This document shows positions 42,707 through 49,146 of a stretch of DNA of 55,756 nucleotides, piece after piece. The stretch is from JBNKHH01 sp050290245. Its GTDB lineage: Bacteria > Pseudomonadota > Alphaproteobacteria > Rhodobacterales > Rhodobacteraceae. The notes under the pieces were generated by a model. The model was not told the origin of the DNA. It ran no database searches and saw nothing but the letters and a program-made list of their open reading frames with translations. Within the stretch, counting starts at the first letter, position 1, and the number at the start of each line of letters is the position of its first letter. The stretch covers positions 1-55,756 of the forward strand of contig JBNKHH010000015.1 in the NCBI GenBank assembly GCA_050290245.1. Reading direction: 5' to 3'. The translations under genes were made by a program, and so were the position numbers.

Positions 42707-44512
42707 ATGGCGCGCGCACCCCTCTTACAGCTTTCCGACATCTCGCTGACCTTTGGCGGAGACCCGGTGTTTGACGACCTCTCGCTGACTATCCAAGAGG
42801 GCGACCGTCTCGCGCTCGTGGGGCGCAATGGGTCCGGAAAATCCACTCTACTCAAAGTCATGGCGGGTCTTGTTGAGCCGGACTCCGGTGCTCGCGTCCT
42901 GTCTCCCGGTGACAGCGTCGGCTACATGGAGCAAGAACCTGATATGGAGGGGTGCGAGACTCTTGGCGACTTTGCCCTCCGCGATCTCGCCCCATCCGAG
43001 CTGTGGCGTGTGGAAGCTGCCGCTGAGGGGTTGAAATTCGATGTAAATCAAAAAGTTGCAACCGCTTCCGGAGGTGAACGTCGCCGCGCTGCACTCGCCA
43101 AGTTGATTGCCGAGGCACCTGACCTGATGCTCTTGGACGAGCCAACCAACCACCTCGATATCGAGGCCATCGCCTGGCTGGAAGCACGACTTTCCGAGAC
43201 AAAACAAGCCTTTGTCACCATCTCGCACGACCGCGCTTTCCTGCGCGCCTTGACGAAAGCCACGCTTTGGATCGACCGGGGCGAGGTGCGCCGCCGAGAA
43301 GGCTCCTTCGGTGGGTTCGAGGATTGGCGTGACAAGGTCTGGGCCGAGGAAGACCTCGCCCGTCACAAGCTGAACCGCAAGATCAAGGCCGAAGCTCGCT
43401 GGGCCGTCGAGGGCATCTCGGCACGCCGCAAGCGCAACCAGGGCCGCGTCCGCGCCCTCCAAGAGCTCCGCGCCGAACGCTCCGCCCAGATCAGGCGCGA
43501 AGGGACCGCAGCCATGGCCCTGTCCTCCGGGCCGAAATCCGGCAGGCGTATCGTCGAGGCCAAAGAAATTTCAAAGTCTTACGGTGACAAGCTGATTTGC
43601 CGCGACTTCTCGATCCGCATCATGCGCGGCGACCGCGTTGCCTTTGTGGGTCCCAATGGTGTCGGCAAGACGACGATGATCGACATGCTGACCGGGCAGA
43701 CCGAGCCGGACAGCGGCACGGTCACGTTCGGCACCAACCTCGAAATAGCGGTCTTTGATCAGCGCCGCGCCGCCCTCGACCCCGATTTGTCGCTTTGGGA
43801 AAACCTGACCGGCGACCGCGAGATGCGTGTTTCGGGGCGCGCCGACCAGGTCATGGTGCGCGGAACGCCGCGCCACGTGGTCGGCTACCTGAAAGACTTC
43901 CTCTTCGACGAGGCCCAAGCCCGCGCCCCCGTGCGCGCGCTGTCGGGCGGCGAGAAGGCAAGGCTCTTGCTGGCCCGCATCATGGCGCGGCAGTCGAACG
44001 TGCTGGTGCTGGACGAACCGACCAACGACCTCGATATCGAAACCCTTGATCTGCTTCAGGAAATTCTCTCCGACTACGACGGTACCGTGCTGCTGGTCAG
44101 CCATGACCGCGACTTCCTCGACCGGGTCGCCGACACCACGGTCGCCTTCGAAGGGCAGGGGCGCATCACGATCCACGCGGGCGGCTGGTCGGATTATGCC
44201 CCGAAACGCAAACTGCTTGAAGAACCGGCACAGACCGAAACGAAGCGCGAAAAACCGGCAACCGAAGCGGCAAAACCCAAAGCGAACGGTCTCAGCTTTA
44301 CCGAGAAACACCGGCTCCAGGAGTTGCCCGACCAGATAGCTCGCATCGAGGCGGAAATCGCCAAGCTGTCCGAACTTCTCTCCGATCCCGACCTCTACAG
44401 CCGTGAGCCTGTCAAGTTTCAAAAGGCCACCGAGGCGCTCAGCGAACGCCAGATGCGACTTGCCGCCGCCGAGGACGAATGGCTGACGCTTGAGGAAAAA
44501 GCCTCAGGCTGA
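42707..44512 (+). CDS. ABC-F family ATP-binding protein (Uup-like)
   Basis: Soluble protein of 601 residues with two ABC ATPase modules and no membrane domain. Walker A motifs are VGRNGSGKSTL and VGPNGVGKTTM; signatures are SGGERRRAAL and SGGEKARLLL; Walker B regions end LLDEPTNHLD and VLDEPTNDLD. A basic, helical linker (about 225-265) separates the modules. A C-terminal coiled coil (about 530-600) resembles Uup. ABC-F proteins act on ribosomes or in DNA metabolism. The start at 42707 gives MARAPLLQLSDISLTFGG. It converges on the next gene with a 9-bp overlap. Confidence 0.93.
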   Translation: MARAPLLQLSDISLTFGGDPVFDDLSLTIQEGDRLALVGRNGSGKSTLLKVMAGLVEPDSGARVLSPGDSVGYMEQEPDMEGCETLGDFALRDLAPSELWRVEAAAEGLKFDVNQKVATASGGERRRAALAKLIAEAPDLMLLDEPTNHLDIEAIAWLEARLSETKQAFVTISHDRAFLRALTKATLWIDRGEVRRREGSFGGFEDWRDKVWAEEDLARHKLNRKIKAEARWAVEGISARRKRNQGRVRALQELRAERSAQIRREGTAAMALSSGPKSGRRIVEAKEISKSYGDKLICRDFSIRIMRGDRVAFVGPNGVGKTTMIDMLTGQTEPDSGTVTFGTNLEIAVFDQRRAALDPDLSLWENLTGDREMRVSGRADQVMVRGTPRHVVGYLKDFLFDEAQARAPVRALSGGEKARLLLARIMARQSNVLVLDEPTNDLDIETLDLLQEILSDYDGTVLLVSHDRDFLDRVADTTVAFEGQGRITIHAGGWSDYAPKRKLLEEPAQTETKREKPATEAAKPKANGLSFTEKHRLQELPDQIARIEAEIAKLSELLSDPDLYSREPVKFQKATEALSERQMRLAAAEDEWLTLEEKASG

Positions 44513-45097
44513 TTTGTGTAGCACCGGCCGATATCCGCCTCGCAAGGCCGCGAGGCTGGTCGGTGGGGTAAGAACCTTCACGATCCCGTCCGGCCTGGTT
44601 TCGCGTGCACCGTAACCCGCGGCACCAACCGGGCGCGCGGCATCGCCCAGAACGAGTTTTGGACCTCCCGCCAATATGATAGCTCCGTCCGGCAGGTCTT
44701 CCGCCCGCGCATCCATGCGCCGCTGCCCGAACAAGCGCGGGATCGCTCGCTCGCGATGCAACTGCTCATCCATTTCCGCCGCGCGCCCGGTCACCCCCGC
44801 AGAGAGACGATATGCGGCAAAAGCCTCGCGACGACACAGCGCGCAGGGCCGATGCCCGGCTGCGAGCGCCACTGCTTCGTCCAGAAAGAACAACTCGGTA
44901 TACTGACCCGGCGCCATGACGCGGCGATGCCAGTCCTTGTGTGTAAGGGCGCAGATGATCCATGCTTTGTGCCGCCAGCGCGCGCGGTCGATCCTGCGCG
45001 CGTCGTCGTGCAGGATGCCGCGATTGCCCATGAACAGGCCGCGCGCCGGATCGGCGACAAATTCGCCCGTGGCAAGGACCCGGTTCTGCAATGGCAT
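44504..45097 (-). CDS. Conserved protein with CxxC motif, unknown
   Basis: Soluble protein of 197 residues that I take to belong to a widespread family of unknown function. Striking blocks are MPLQNRVLATGE, FMGNRGILHDD, WRHKAWIICAL, YTELFFLDEAVALAAGHRPCALCRREAF (partly quoted, with a C-x-x-C pair) and the C-terminal LTPPTSLAALRGGYRPVLH. The CALCRR motif and conserved His residues suggest metal binding. The ATG at 45097 is preceded by GGAG 10 nt upstream. It overlaps the end of the ABC-F gene by 9 bp on the opposite strand. No function is proposed. Confidence 0.75.
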   Translation of the reverse strand: MPLQNRVLATGEFVADPARGLFMGNRGILHDDARRIDRARWRHKAWIICALTHKDWHRRVMAPGQYTELFFLDEAVALAAGHRPCALCRREAFAAYRLSAGVTGRAAEMDEQLHRERAIPRLFGQRRMDARAEDLPDGAIILAGGPKLVLGDAARPVGAAGYGARETRPDGIVKVLTPPTSLAALRGGYRPVLHKSA

Positions 45098-45123
45098 CTT
45101 TATCTTGCTCCAAATACGCAAAA

Positions 45124-45144
45124 AAGGCGGCCGATGGCCGCCTT
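45124..45144 (-). terminator. Terminator downstream of the small membrane-protein gene
   Basis: Perfect 9-bp stem AAGGCGGCC (45124-45132) and GGCCGCCTT (45136-45144) with a 3-nt loop. Six A residues at 45120-45125 give a run of U on the minus strand. It lies between the 63-residue gene (45180-45371) and the unknown conserved gene, both on the minus strand, and supports transcription of the small gene. Confidence 0.8.
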
Positions 45145-45179
45145 GATAGCATGGAGTGCGCCGAAGGCGCGCCTTTTGA

Positions 45180-45371
45180 TCAGGCCAGTTCCGTGTCCAC
45201 CTGTGCGGCGAGCTCGGGCGCGCGGCGCATCACGGCATGGCCGAGGGCGCTGAGCGCGAGGGCTGCGACCGATGTGGCAAGCATGATCGGAAGGACGCCG
45301 CCAAACCCGTAGGCTGCGGATGCGAAGGTGATACCCATTGCGACGAAAAGCAGAAAAATACTTGTACCCAT
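45180..45371 (-). CDS. Small membrane protein, unknown
   Basis: Protein of 63 residues with two predicted transmembrane helices (about 4-22 and 26-46) and a short polar C terminus (MRRAPELAAQVDTELA). AAAGG lies upstream of the ATG. A strong terminator follows on the same strand, and three tandem 8-bp repeats lie 12 nt before the start codon. Together these make it a likely expressed unit on its own. I recognise no family. Confidence 0.6.
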   Translation of the reverse strand: MGTSIFLLFVAMGITFASAAYGFGGVLPIMLATSVAALALSALGHAVMRRAPELAAQVDTELA

Positions 45372-45382
45372 TGTGTTTACCT

Positions 45383-45406
45383 TTACTCAGTTACTCGGTT
45401 ACTCGA
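45383..45406. repeat. Three tandem 8-bp repeats
   Basis: TTACTCAG, TTACTCGG and TTACTCGA stand head to tail with no spacer at 45383-45406. They sit 12 bp upstream of the small membrane-protein gene (minus strand) at the edge of an AT-rich gap. They could be an iterated binding site or a slippage-derived tract. Confidence 0.7.
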
Positions 45407-45584
45407 ACAAAACGTGTTACAAATACTGGTCTACCCCCTGAATCGGGTGGGATCGCAGTCTTCATTGGATATTTTTATGATTTTTTTTGGCAATGTTGCC
45501 CTATTCCTGCTGGTAGAAGTGGGGTATTTTAATACCATAATTATAAAGCACTGTTATAAAACAATAAATTGGTACTCGAGCCTG
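45407..45584. other. AT-rich gene-free spacer upstream of rplM
   Basis: This stretch is much richer in A and T than the rest of the window, with runs such as ATTTTTATGATTTTTTTT and short AT palindromes (for example TTTTAATACCATAATTATAAAG). No credible coding frame with a ribosome site is present: a frame from 45478 runs on out of phase into rplM. It separates divergent promoters for the small membrane-protein gene and rplM and probably includes UP-type or bendable promoter DNA. Confidence 0.6.
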
Positions 45585-45612
45585 TTGACTATCGGCAGAA
45601 AGCGCGTAAAAC
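45585..45612 (+). promoter_or_regulatory. Candidate sigma-70 type promoter of rplM-rpsI
   Basis: TTGACT (45585-45590) followed after 16 bp by TAAAAC (45607-45612) forms a plausible -35/-10 pair. It is 40 bp before the rplM start codon, directly downstream of the AT-rich spacer. The -10 match is weak, so this is a candidate only. Confidence 0.45.
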
Positions 45613-45651
45613 CCGCCCATCCGACGAAACCCCCTAACTTGGGCAGATATT

Positions 45652-46110
45652 ATGAAGACGTTCACCGCTACTCCGGCGGACATCGACAAGCAGTGGATCC
45701 TGATCGACGCCGAGGGCGTCGTGCTGGGTCGTCTCGCCTCGATCGTCGCCATGCGCCTGCGCGGAAAGCACAAGGCCTCCTTCACGCCCCATATGGATAT
45801 GGGCGACAATGTTATCGTCATCAACGCCGACAAGGTGCAGGTGACGGGCAACAAGCGCGACAAGCATAACTACTGGCACACCGGTTATCCGGGCGGAATC
45901 AAGTCGCGCACTACCGGCCAGATCCTGGAAGGCGCCTACCCCGAGCGGGTCGTTACCCAGGCCGTCAAGCGCATGCTGCCGGGCGGACCGCTCAGCCGCA
46001 AGCAGATGACCAATCTTCGCGTCTACGCCGGTGGCGAGCACCCGCATGAAGCGCAAAACCCGACTGTTCTGGATGTCGCATCCATGAACAAGAAGAACAC
46101 CCGGAGCTGA
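45652..46110 (+). CDS. rplM: 50S ribosomal protein L13
   Basis: L13, 152 residues, an early-assembling protein of the large subunit. It begins MKTFTATPADIDKQWILIDAE, has the conserved GRLASIVAMRLRGKHKA and the signature RMLPGGPLSRKQMTNLRVYAG. It is followed by rpsI after 5 bp, the universal L13-S9 pair. The ribosome site is weak (CTTGGGCAG), which fits a regulated ribosomal operon leader, though no autoregulatory structure can be named. Confidence 0.98.
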   Translation: MKTFTATPADIDKQWILIDAEGVVLGRLASIVAMRLRGKHKASFTPHMDMGDNVIVINADKVQVTGNKRDKHNYWHTGYPGGIKSRTTGQILEGAYPERVVTQAVKRMLPGGPLSRKQMTNLRVYAGGEHPHEAQNPTVLDVASMNKKNTRS

Positions 46111-46115
46111 TCGAC

Positions 46116-46619
46116 ATGGCAGAAGACATCAAGACGCTCGACGATCTGAAAGACGTCGTAGGCGAGGACGCCGCAGCCACCGATGCTCCGGCGACCGAAA
46201 CCGCTGTTTCGCGCGAACCTCAGCGTGACGATCTCGGCCGTTCCTATGCCACCGGCAAGCGGAAGGACGCTGTCGCTCGCGTCTGGATCAAGCCCGGTTC
46301 GGGCAAGGTCACCGTGAACGGCAAGGAATTGGACACCTATTTCGCACGTCCGGTTCTGCAGATGATCCTGCGCCAGCCGTTCCAGGTTGCCGGGGTCGAC
46401 GGCCAGTTCGACGTTCAGGCAACGGTCAAGGGCGGTGGTCTTTCGGGTCAGGCCGGTGCGGTCAAGCACGGCATCTCGAAGGCACTGCAGCTCTATGATC
46501 CGTCGCTGCGCGCGGCTCTCAAGGCCGCTGGTTTCCTGACCCGCGACAGCCGCGTTGTCGAGCGGAAGAAATTCGGCAAAGCGAAAGCGCGTAAGAGCTT
46601 CCAGTTCTCCAAGCGCTGA
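46116..46619 (+). CDS. rpsI: 30S ribosomal protein S9
   Basis: S9, 167 residues. An acidic N-terminal extension of about 35 residues (DLKDVVGEDAAATDAPATE), common in alphaproteobacteria, precedes the core starting at YATGKRKDAVARVWIKPGSG. The C terminus ends in KSFQFSKR, the conserved basic tail that reaches the P-site tRNA. It is cotranscribed with rplM and followed by a strong terminator. Confidence 0.98.
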   Translation: MAEDIKTLDDLKDVVGEDAAATDAPATETAVSREPQRDDLGRSYATGKRKDAVARVWIKPGSGKVTVNGKELDTYFARPVLQMILRQPFQVAGVDGQFDVQATVKGGGLSGQAGAVKHGISKALQLYDPSLRAALKAAGFLTRDSRVVERKKFGKAKARKSFQFSKR

Positions 46620-46645
46620 TCGCCATATCGGGCAAAATTCGGATA

Positions 46646-46677
46646 CGGCCGCGCCTCGGGTGCGGCCGTTTTCTTTT
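46646..46677 (+). terminator. Intrinsic terminator of the rplM-rpsI operon
   Basis: Stem CGGCCGCGCC (46646-46655) pairs with GGTGCGGCCG (46659-46668) through a 3-nt loop, followed directly by TTTTCTTTT. It lies 26 bp after the rpsI stop codon. Confidence 0.9.
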
Positions 46678-46728
46678 GGCCAAGGCTTGCGTCCGGCCGG
46701 TCTCGTCAACGACATGGGTTGTGTTAGA

Positions 46729-46746
46729 ATGACGAAATCACATCAT
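46729..46746. promoter_or_regulatory. Candidate operator O1 before the LacI-family gene
   Basis: ATGACGAAATCACATCAT is an 18-bp imperfect palindrome of the form ATGAYG-N6-CRTCAT. It ends 11 bp before the regulator start codon and overlaps a TAGAAT hexamer (46725-46730) that could be the -10 box. A nearly identical site with the same flanks (GAATGACGAAA and CATCATCG) occurs after the gene at 47790. Autorepression by the regulator is likely. Confidence 0.7.
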
Positions 46747-46757
46747 CGGGAGCAGAG

Positions 46758-47789
46758 ATGGCCAATCGACCGACATTGCAGGACGTTGCACAGGCTGCGG
46801 GCGTCAGCGTAACCACCGTCGACCGGGCGTTGAACGGTCGTGGCGTCGTGCGCGATGACACGGTCCGCAAGATCGCCGACGCCGCCTATCGCATCGGCTA
46901 TCACGGGCACGGCCTGTTTCAAAAGCGTCTTGATATTGGCTTGCCGGAGGTGCGGTTCGGCTTTGTCCTGCTAAAGCGGTCGCAGGAATTCTATCAGAAC
47001 TTTGCCCGCGAGATCGAAGACGCTCTAAGAGCGCGCACCGACGTGCGCGCGCGTGTGGACATCCGGTTCGCAGCGTCGCAATCGCCGGACGAATTCGCCG
47101 AGCTCATGGCGGAACTTGGCAAAAGCTGCGACGCCATCGCCTGTGTCGCGGTGAACGACCGGCGCCTGAACGCGGTGGTGGAAGAATTGACGGCCCAGGG
47201 CGTGCCCGTGTTTTCGCTGTTGAATGATTTTGCGCAGGGCATTCGCAAGAACTACTTTGGTTTGAACAACATGAAGGTTGGTCGTGTCGCAGGCTGGATG
47301 ATCACCCGCACGGCGAAATCGCCCGGAAAGCTGGCGATCTTTGTCGGTGGCAACCGTTGGCACGGGCATGATCTTCGCGAGGTGGGATTTCGGTCCTACG
47401 TGCGCGAGGAGGCATCGGGGTTCACGGTTCTGGACACGCTTGTCAACCTCGAGACGCGGCAGGTGACCTATGAGGCCACGCTGGATCTCCTGCGCCGGCA
47501 TCCCGACCTTCGCGGCCTGTATGTCGCGGGCGGCGGCATGGAGGGAGCGCTGGCCGCCCTGCGCGAGGTTCACGATGTGCCGCGCGTCTCTCTTGTCGTG
47601 AACGAGTTGACCGCCGAAAGCCGAGCTGCCCTGGTGGATGGTTTTGCCGAGATGGTGATCACCACGCCACTGCGCGAGCTTTGTCGCGAGATGGCCGAGG
47701 GGATGATCCGCTCCGCTACGGGTGGGGACGACGGCGTGGTCGGCCAGCATTTCCTCGACCCGAAGATCATTCTTCCAGAGATCCTTTGA
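46758..47789 (+). CDS. LacI family transcriptional regulator of the inositol locus
   Basis: Regulator of 343 residues with an N-terminal LacI helix-turn-helix (about 5-52): PTLQDVAQAAGVSVTTVDRALNGRG, of which TTVDRALNGR is the recognition region and hinge lead. A periplasmic-binding-protein-like sugar-sensing domain (about 68-340) follows. GGGAGCAGAG precedes the ATG. It lies immediately before the iol genes on the same strand. One palindromic operator lies directly upstream of it and two lie downstream before the iol operon, so it probably represses itself and the iol genes until an inositol-derived ligand binds. The ligand is inferred from context. Confidence 0.88.
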   Translation: MANRPTLQDVAQAAGVSVTTVDRALNGRGVVRDDTVRKIADAAYRIGYHGHGLFQKRLDIGLPEVRFGFVLLKRSQEFYQNFAREIEDALRARTDVRARVDIRFAASQSPDEFAELMAELGKSCDAIACVAVNDRRLNAVVEELTAQGVPVFSLLNDFAQGIRKNYFGLNNMKVGRVAGWMITRTAKSPGKLAIFVGGNRWHGHDLREVGFRSYVREEASGFTVLDTLVNLETRQVTYEATLDLLRRHPDLRGLYVAGGGMEGALAALREVHDVPRVSLVVNELTAESRAALVDGFAEMVITTPLRELCREMAEGMIRSATGGDDGVVGQHFLDPKIILPEIL

Positions 47790-47807
47790 ATGACGAAAAA
47801 GCATCAT
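47790..47807. promoter_or_regulatory. Candidate operator O2 before the iol operon
   Basis: ATGACGAAAAAGCATCAT begins at the last base but one of context after the regulator stop codon and matches O1 with identical outer arms and flanks (GAATGACGAAA, CATCATCG). It is the first of two operators in tandem before the iol genes. Confidence 0.7.
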
Positions 47808-47812
47808 CGTGA

Positions 47813-47830
47813 ATGATTGGAAACCGTCAT
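47813..47830. promoter_or_regulatory. Candidate operator O3, tandem to O2
   Basis: ATGATTGGAAACCGTCAT is a third 18-bp site with the same ATGA and TCAT ends and a matching CG before the right TCAT. Its left end is 23 bp from that of O2, close to two helical turns, which would suit binding by two regulator dimers or a tetramer on one face of the DNA. Confidence 0.55.
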
Positions 47831-47941
47831 GAATGGCGGAAAATTCCGGGCCTGTGATTGACGCCACCGGGGTGTCGGTATCATCGTTCGATCCAGATCC
47901 ACGGCTGCCCGGAGCCGCGCAGTGGTGGCTGGGAGGAACAA

Positions 47942-48100
47942 GTGAGCAAGATGACGCGTTCAGACTGTTTTGCCGTTCTGGCTGGCGACAGATTCCGCAG
48001 CACTCCCCTTGCCGCGGTTGGCCATCTCTCGATCAGACAAACACCATGCCAGGCGTCGCTCTTGTTGCAGGACACCGTTGCCCAGGGAAATCATCTATGA
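47942..48100 (+). CDS. Possible 52-residue leader ORF coupled to iolG
   Basis: In the 266-bp leader between O3 and iolG, GGGAGG stands 5 nt before a GTG that opens a 52-codon frame (VSKMTRSDCFAVLAGD onward). It ends in TGA overlapping the iolG ATG (ATGA). Ribosome-site strength and the overlap favour translation, but the amino acid sequence resembles nothing I know and third-position GC (about 62 percent) is lower than in iolG. It could be a coupling leader peptide or chance. The rest of 47831-47941 shows no gene. Confidence 0.35.
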   Translation: MSKMTRSDCFAVLAGDRFRSTPLAAVGHLSIRQTPCQASLLLQDTVAQGNHL

Positions 48101-49101
48101 CCGTACGTTTTGCAATTCTCGGAGCAGGCCGCATCGGCCAGGTTCACGCCCGCGCTGTCGCCGGCGCCCAAGGTGCCACACTTGTCGCCATCTCTGATCC
48201 CTACGCCGAGGCTGCCCAGGCCGTTGCCGACCGCTACGGCTGCGACATCCGCACGATCGACGATATCGCCGCCGCCGATGACGTCGATGCCGTTGCCATC
48301 TGCACCCCCACCGATACCCATGCTGACCTGATCGAAAAATTCGCCAGGGCCGGAAAAGCGATCTTTTGCGAAAAGCCTGTCGATCTGGGCGTCGGGCGTG
48401 TGAAGCGCGCCCTTGCCACGGTCGAGGCCGAGGGGGCGACGCTGATGGTCGGCTTCAACCGCCGCTTCGATCCCGACTTCATGGCCGTGAAATCCGCCAT
48501 CGACGAGGGCCGCATCGGTGAGGTCGAGATGGTCACCGTGATATCGCGCGATCCGGGCGCGCCGCCGGCCGACTACATCAAGGTCTCGGGCGGGATTTTC
48601 CGCGACATGACCATCCACGATTTCGATATTGCCCGCTGGCTGTTGGGCGAAGAGGTTGAAACCGTCCAGGCAGCGGCATCGGTGCTGGTCGATCCCGAGA
48701 TCGGGAAGCTGGGCGATTTCGACAGCGTCAACGTCATCCTGCGAACGGCCAGCGGCAAGCAATGTGTGATTACGAACTCGCGCCGGGCTGCCTATGGCTA
48801 CGACCAAAGGATCGAGGTGCTTGGCTCGAAAGGCATGGTGGCGGCCCGCAACACCGCCGAGGCCAATGTCGAACTTGCTGACGAAAGCGGGATCACGACG
48901 CCGCCGCTGCTGAACTTTTTTATGTCGCGCTATACTGCGGCCTATGCCAACGAAATCGCCGCGTTTGTCGCCGCTGTCGCAGAGGGTGCTCCGACGCCCA
49001 CCACCGGCGAAGATGGCCTGAAGGCGCTGCTTCTGGCCGAGGCAGCGCTGTTGTCAGTGGCTGAAGGGCGTGTCGTCAGGGTCGCCGAAGTGGCAGGCTA
49101 A
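48097..49101 (+). CDS. iolG: Inositol 2-dehydrogenase (Gfo/Idh/MocA family)
   Basis: NAD-dependent oxidoreductase of 334 residues that oxidises myo-inositol to 2-keto-myo-inositol (scyllo-inosose), step one of inositol catabolism. The N-terminal Rossmann motif is FAILGAGRIGQVHA; the catalytic EKP is in IFCEKPVDLG; the active-site Asp/His are in DMTIHDFDIARWLLGE. ATG at 48097 is chosen because the family begins at MTVRFAILGAGRIG and AGGGA precedes it; the frame is open upstream without similarity. The neighbours iolD, iolE and iolB make the inositol assignment strong within a family of many sugar dehydrogenases. Confidence 0.93.
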   Translation: MTVRFAILGAGRIGQVHARAVAGAQGATLVAISDPYAEAAQAVADRYGCDIRTIDDIAAADDVDAVAICTPTDTHADLIEKFARAGKAIFCEKPVDLGVGRVKRALATVEAEGATLMVGFNRRFDPDFMAVKSAIDEGRIGEVEMVTVISRDPGAPPADYIKVSGGIFRDMTIHDFDIARWLLGEEVETVQAAASVLVDPEIGKLGDFDSVNVILRTASGKQCVITNSRRAAYGYDQRIEVLGSKGMVAARNTAEANVELADESGITTPPLLNFFMSRYTAAYANEIAAFVAAVAEGAPTPTTGEDGLKALLLAEAALLSVAEGRVVRVAEVAG

Positions 49102-49146
49102 GCGCTCTTGGACAGGGCGCGGGTACGAAACAAAGGGAGAGACGCA

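Noticed and set aside
45383..45406. CRISPR-like tandem repeats
   Set aside because: Only three 8-bp units without spacers and no cas genes in the window.
45478..45700. Hydrophobic frame from an ATG in the AT-rich spacer upstream of rplM
   Set aside because: It has no ribosome site, runs out of phase into rplM and becomes unlike protein there; the AT-rich composition alone gives hydrophobic codons.
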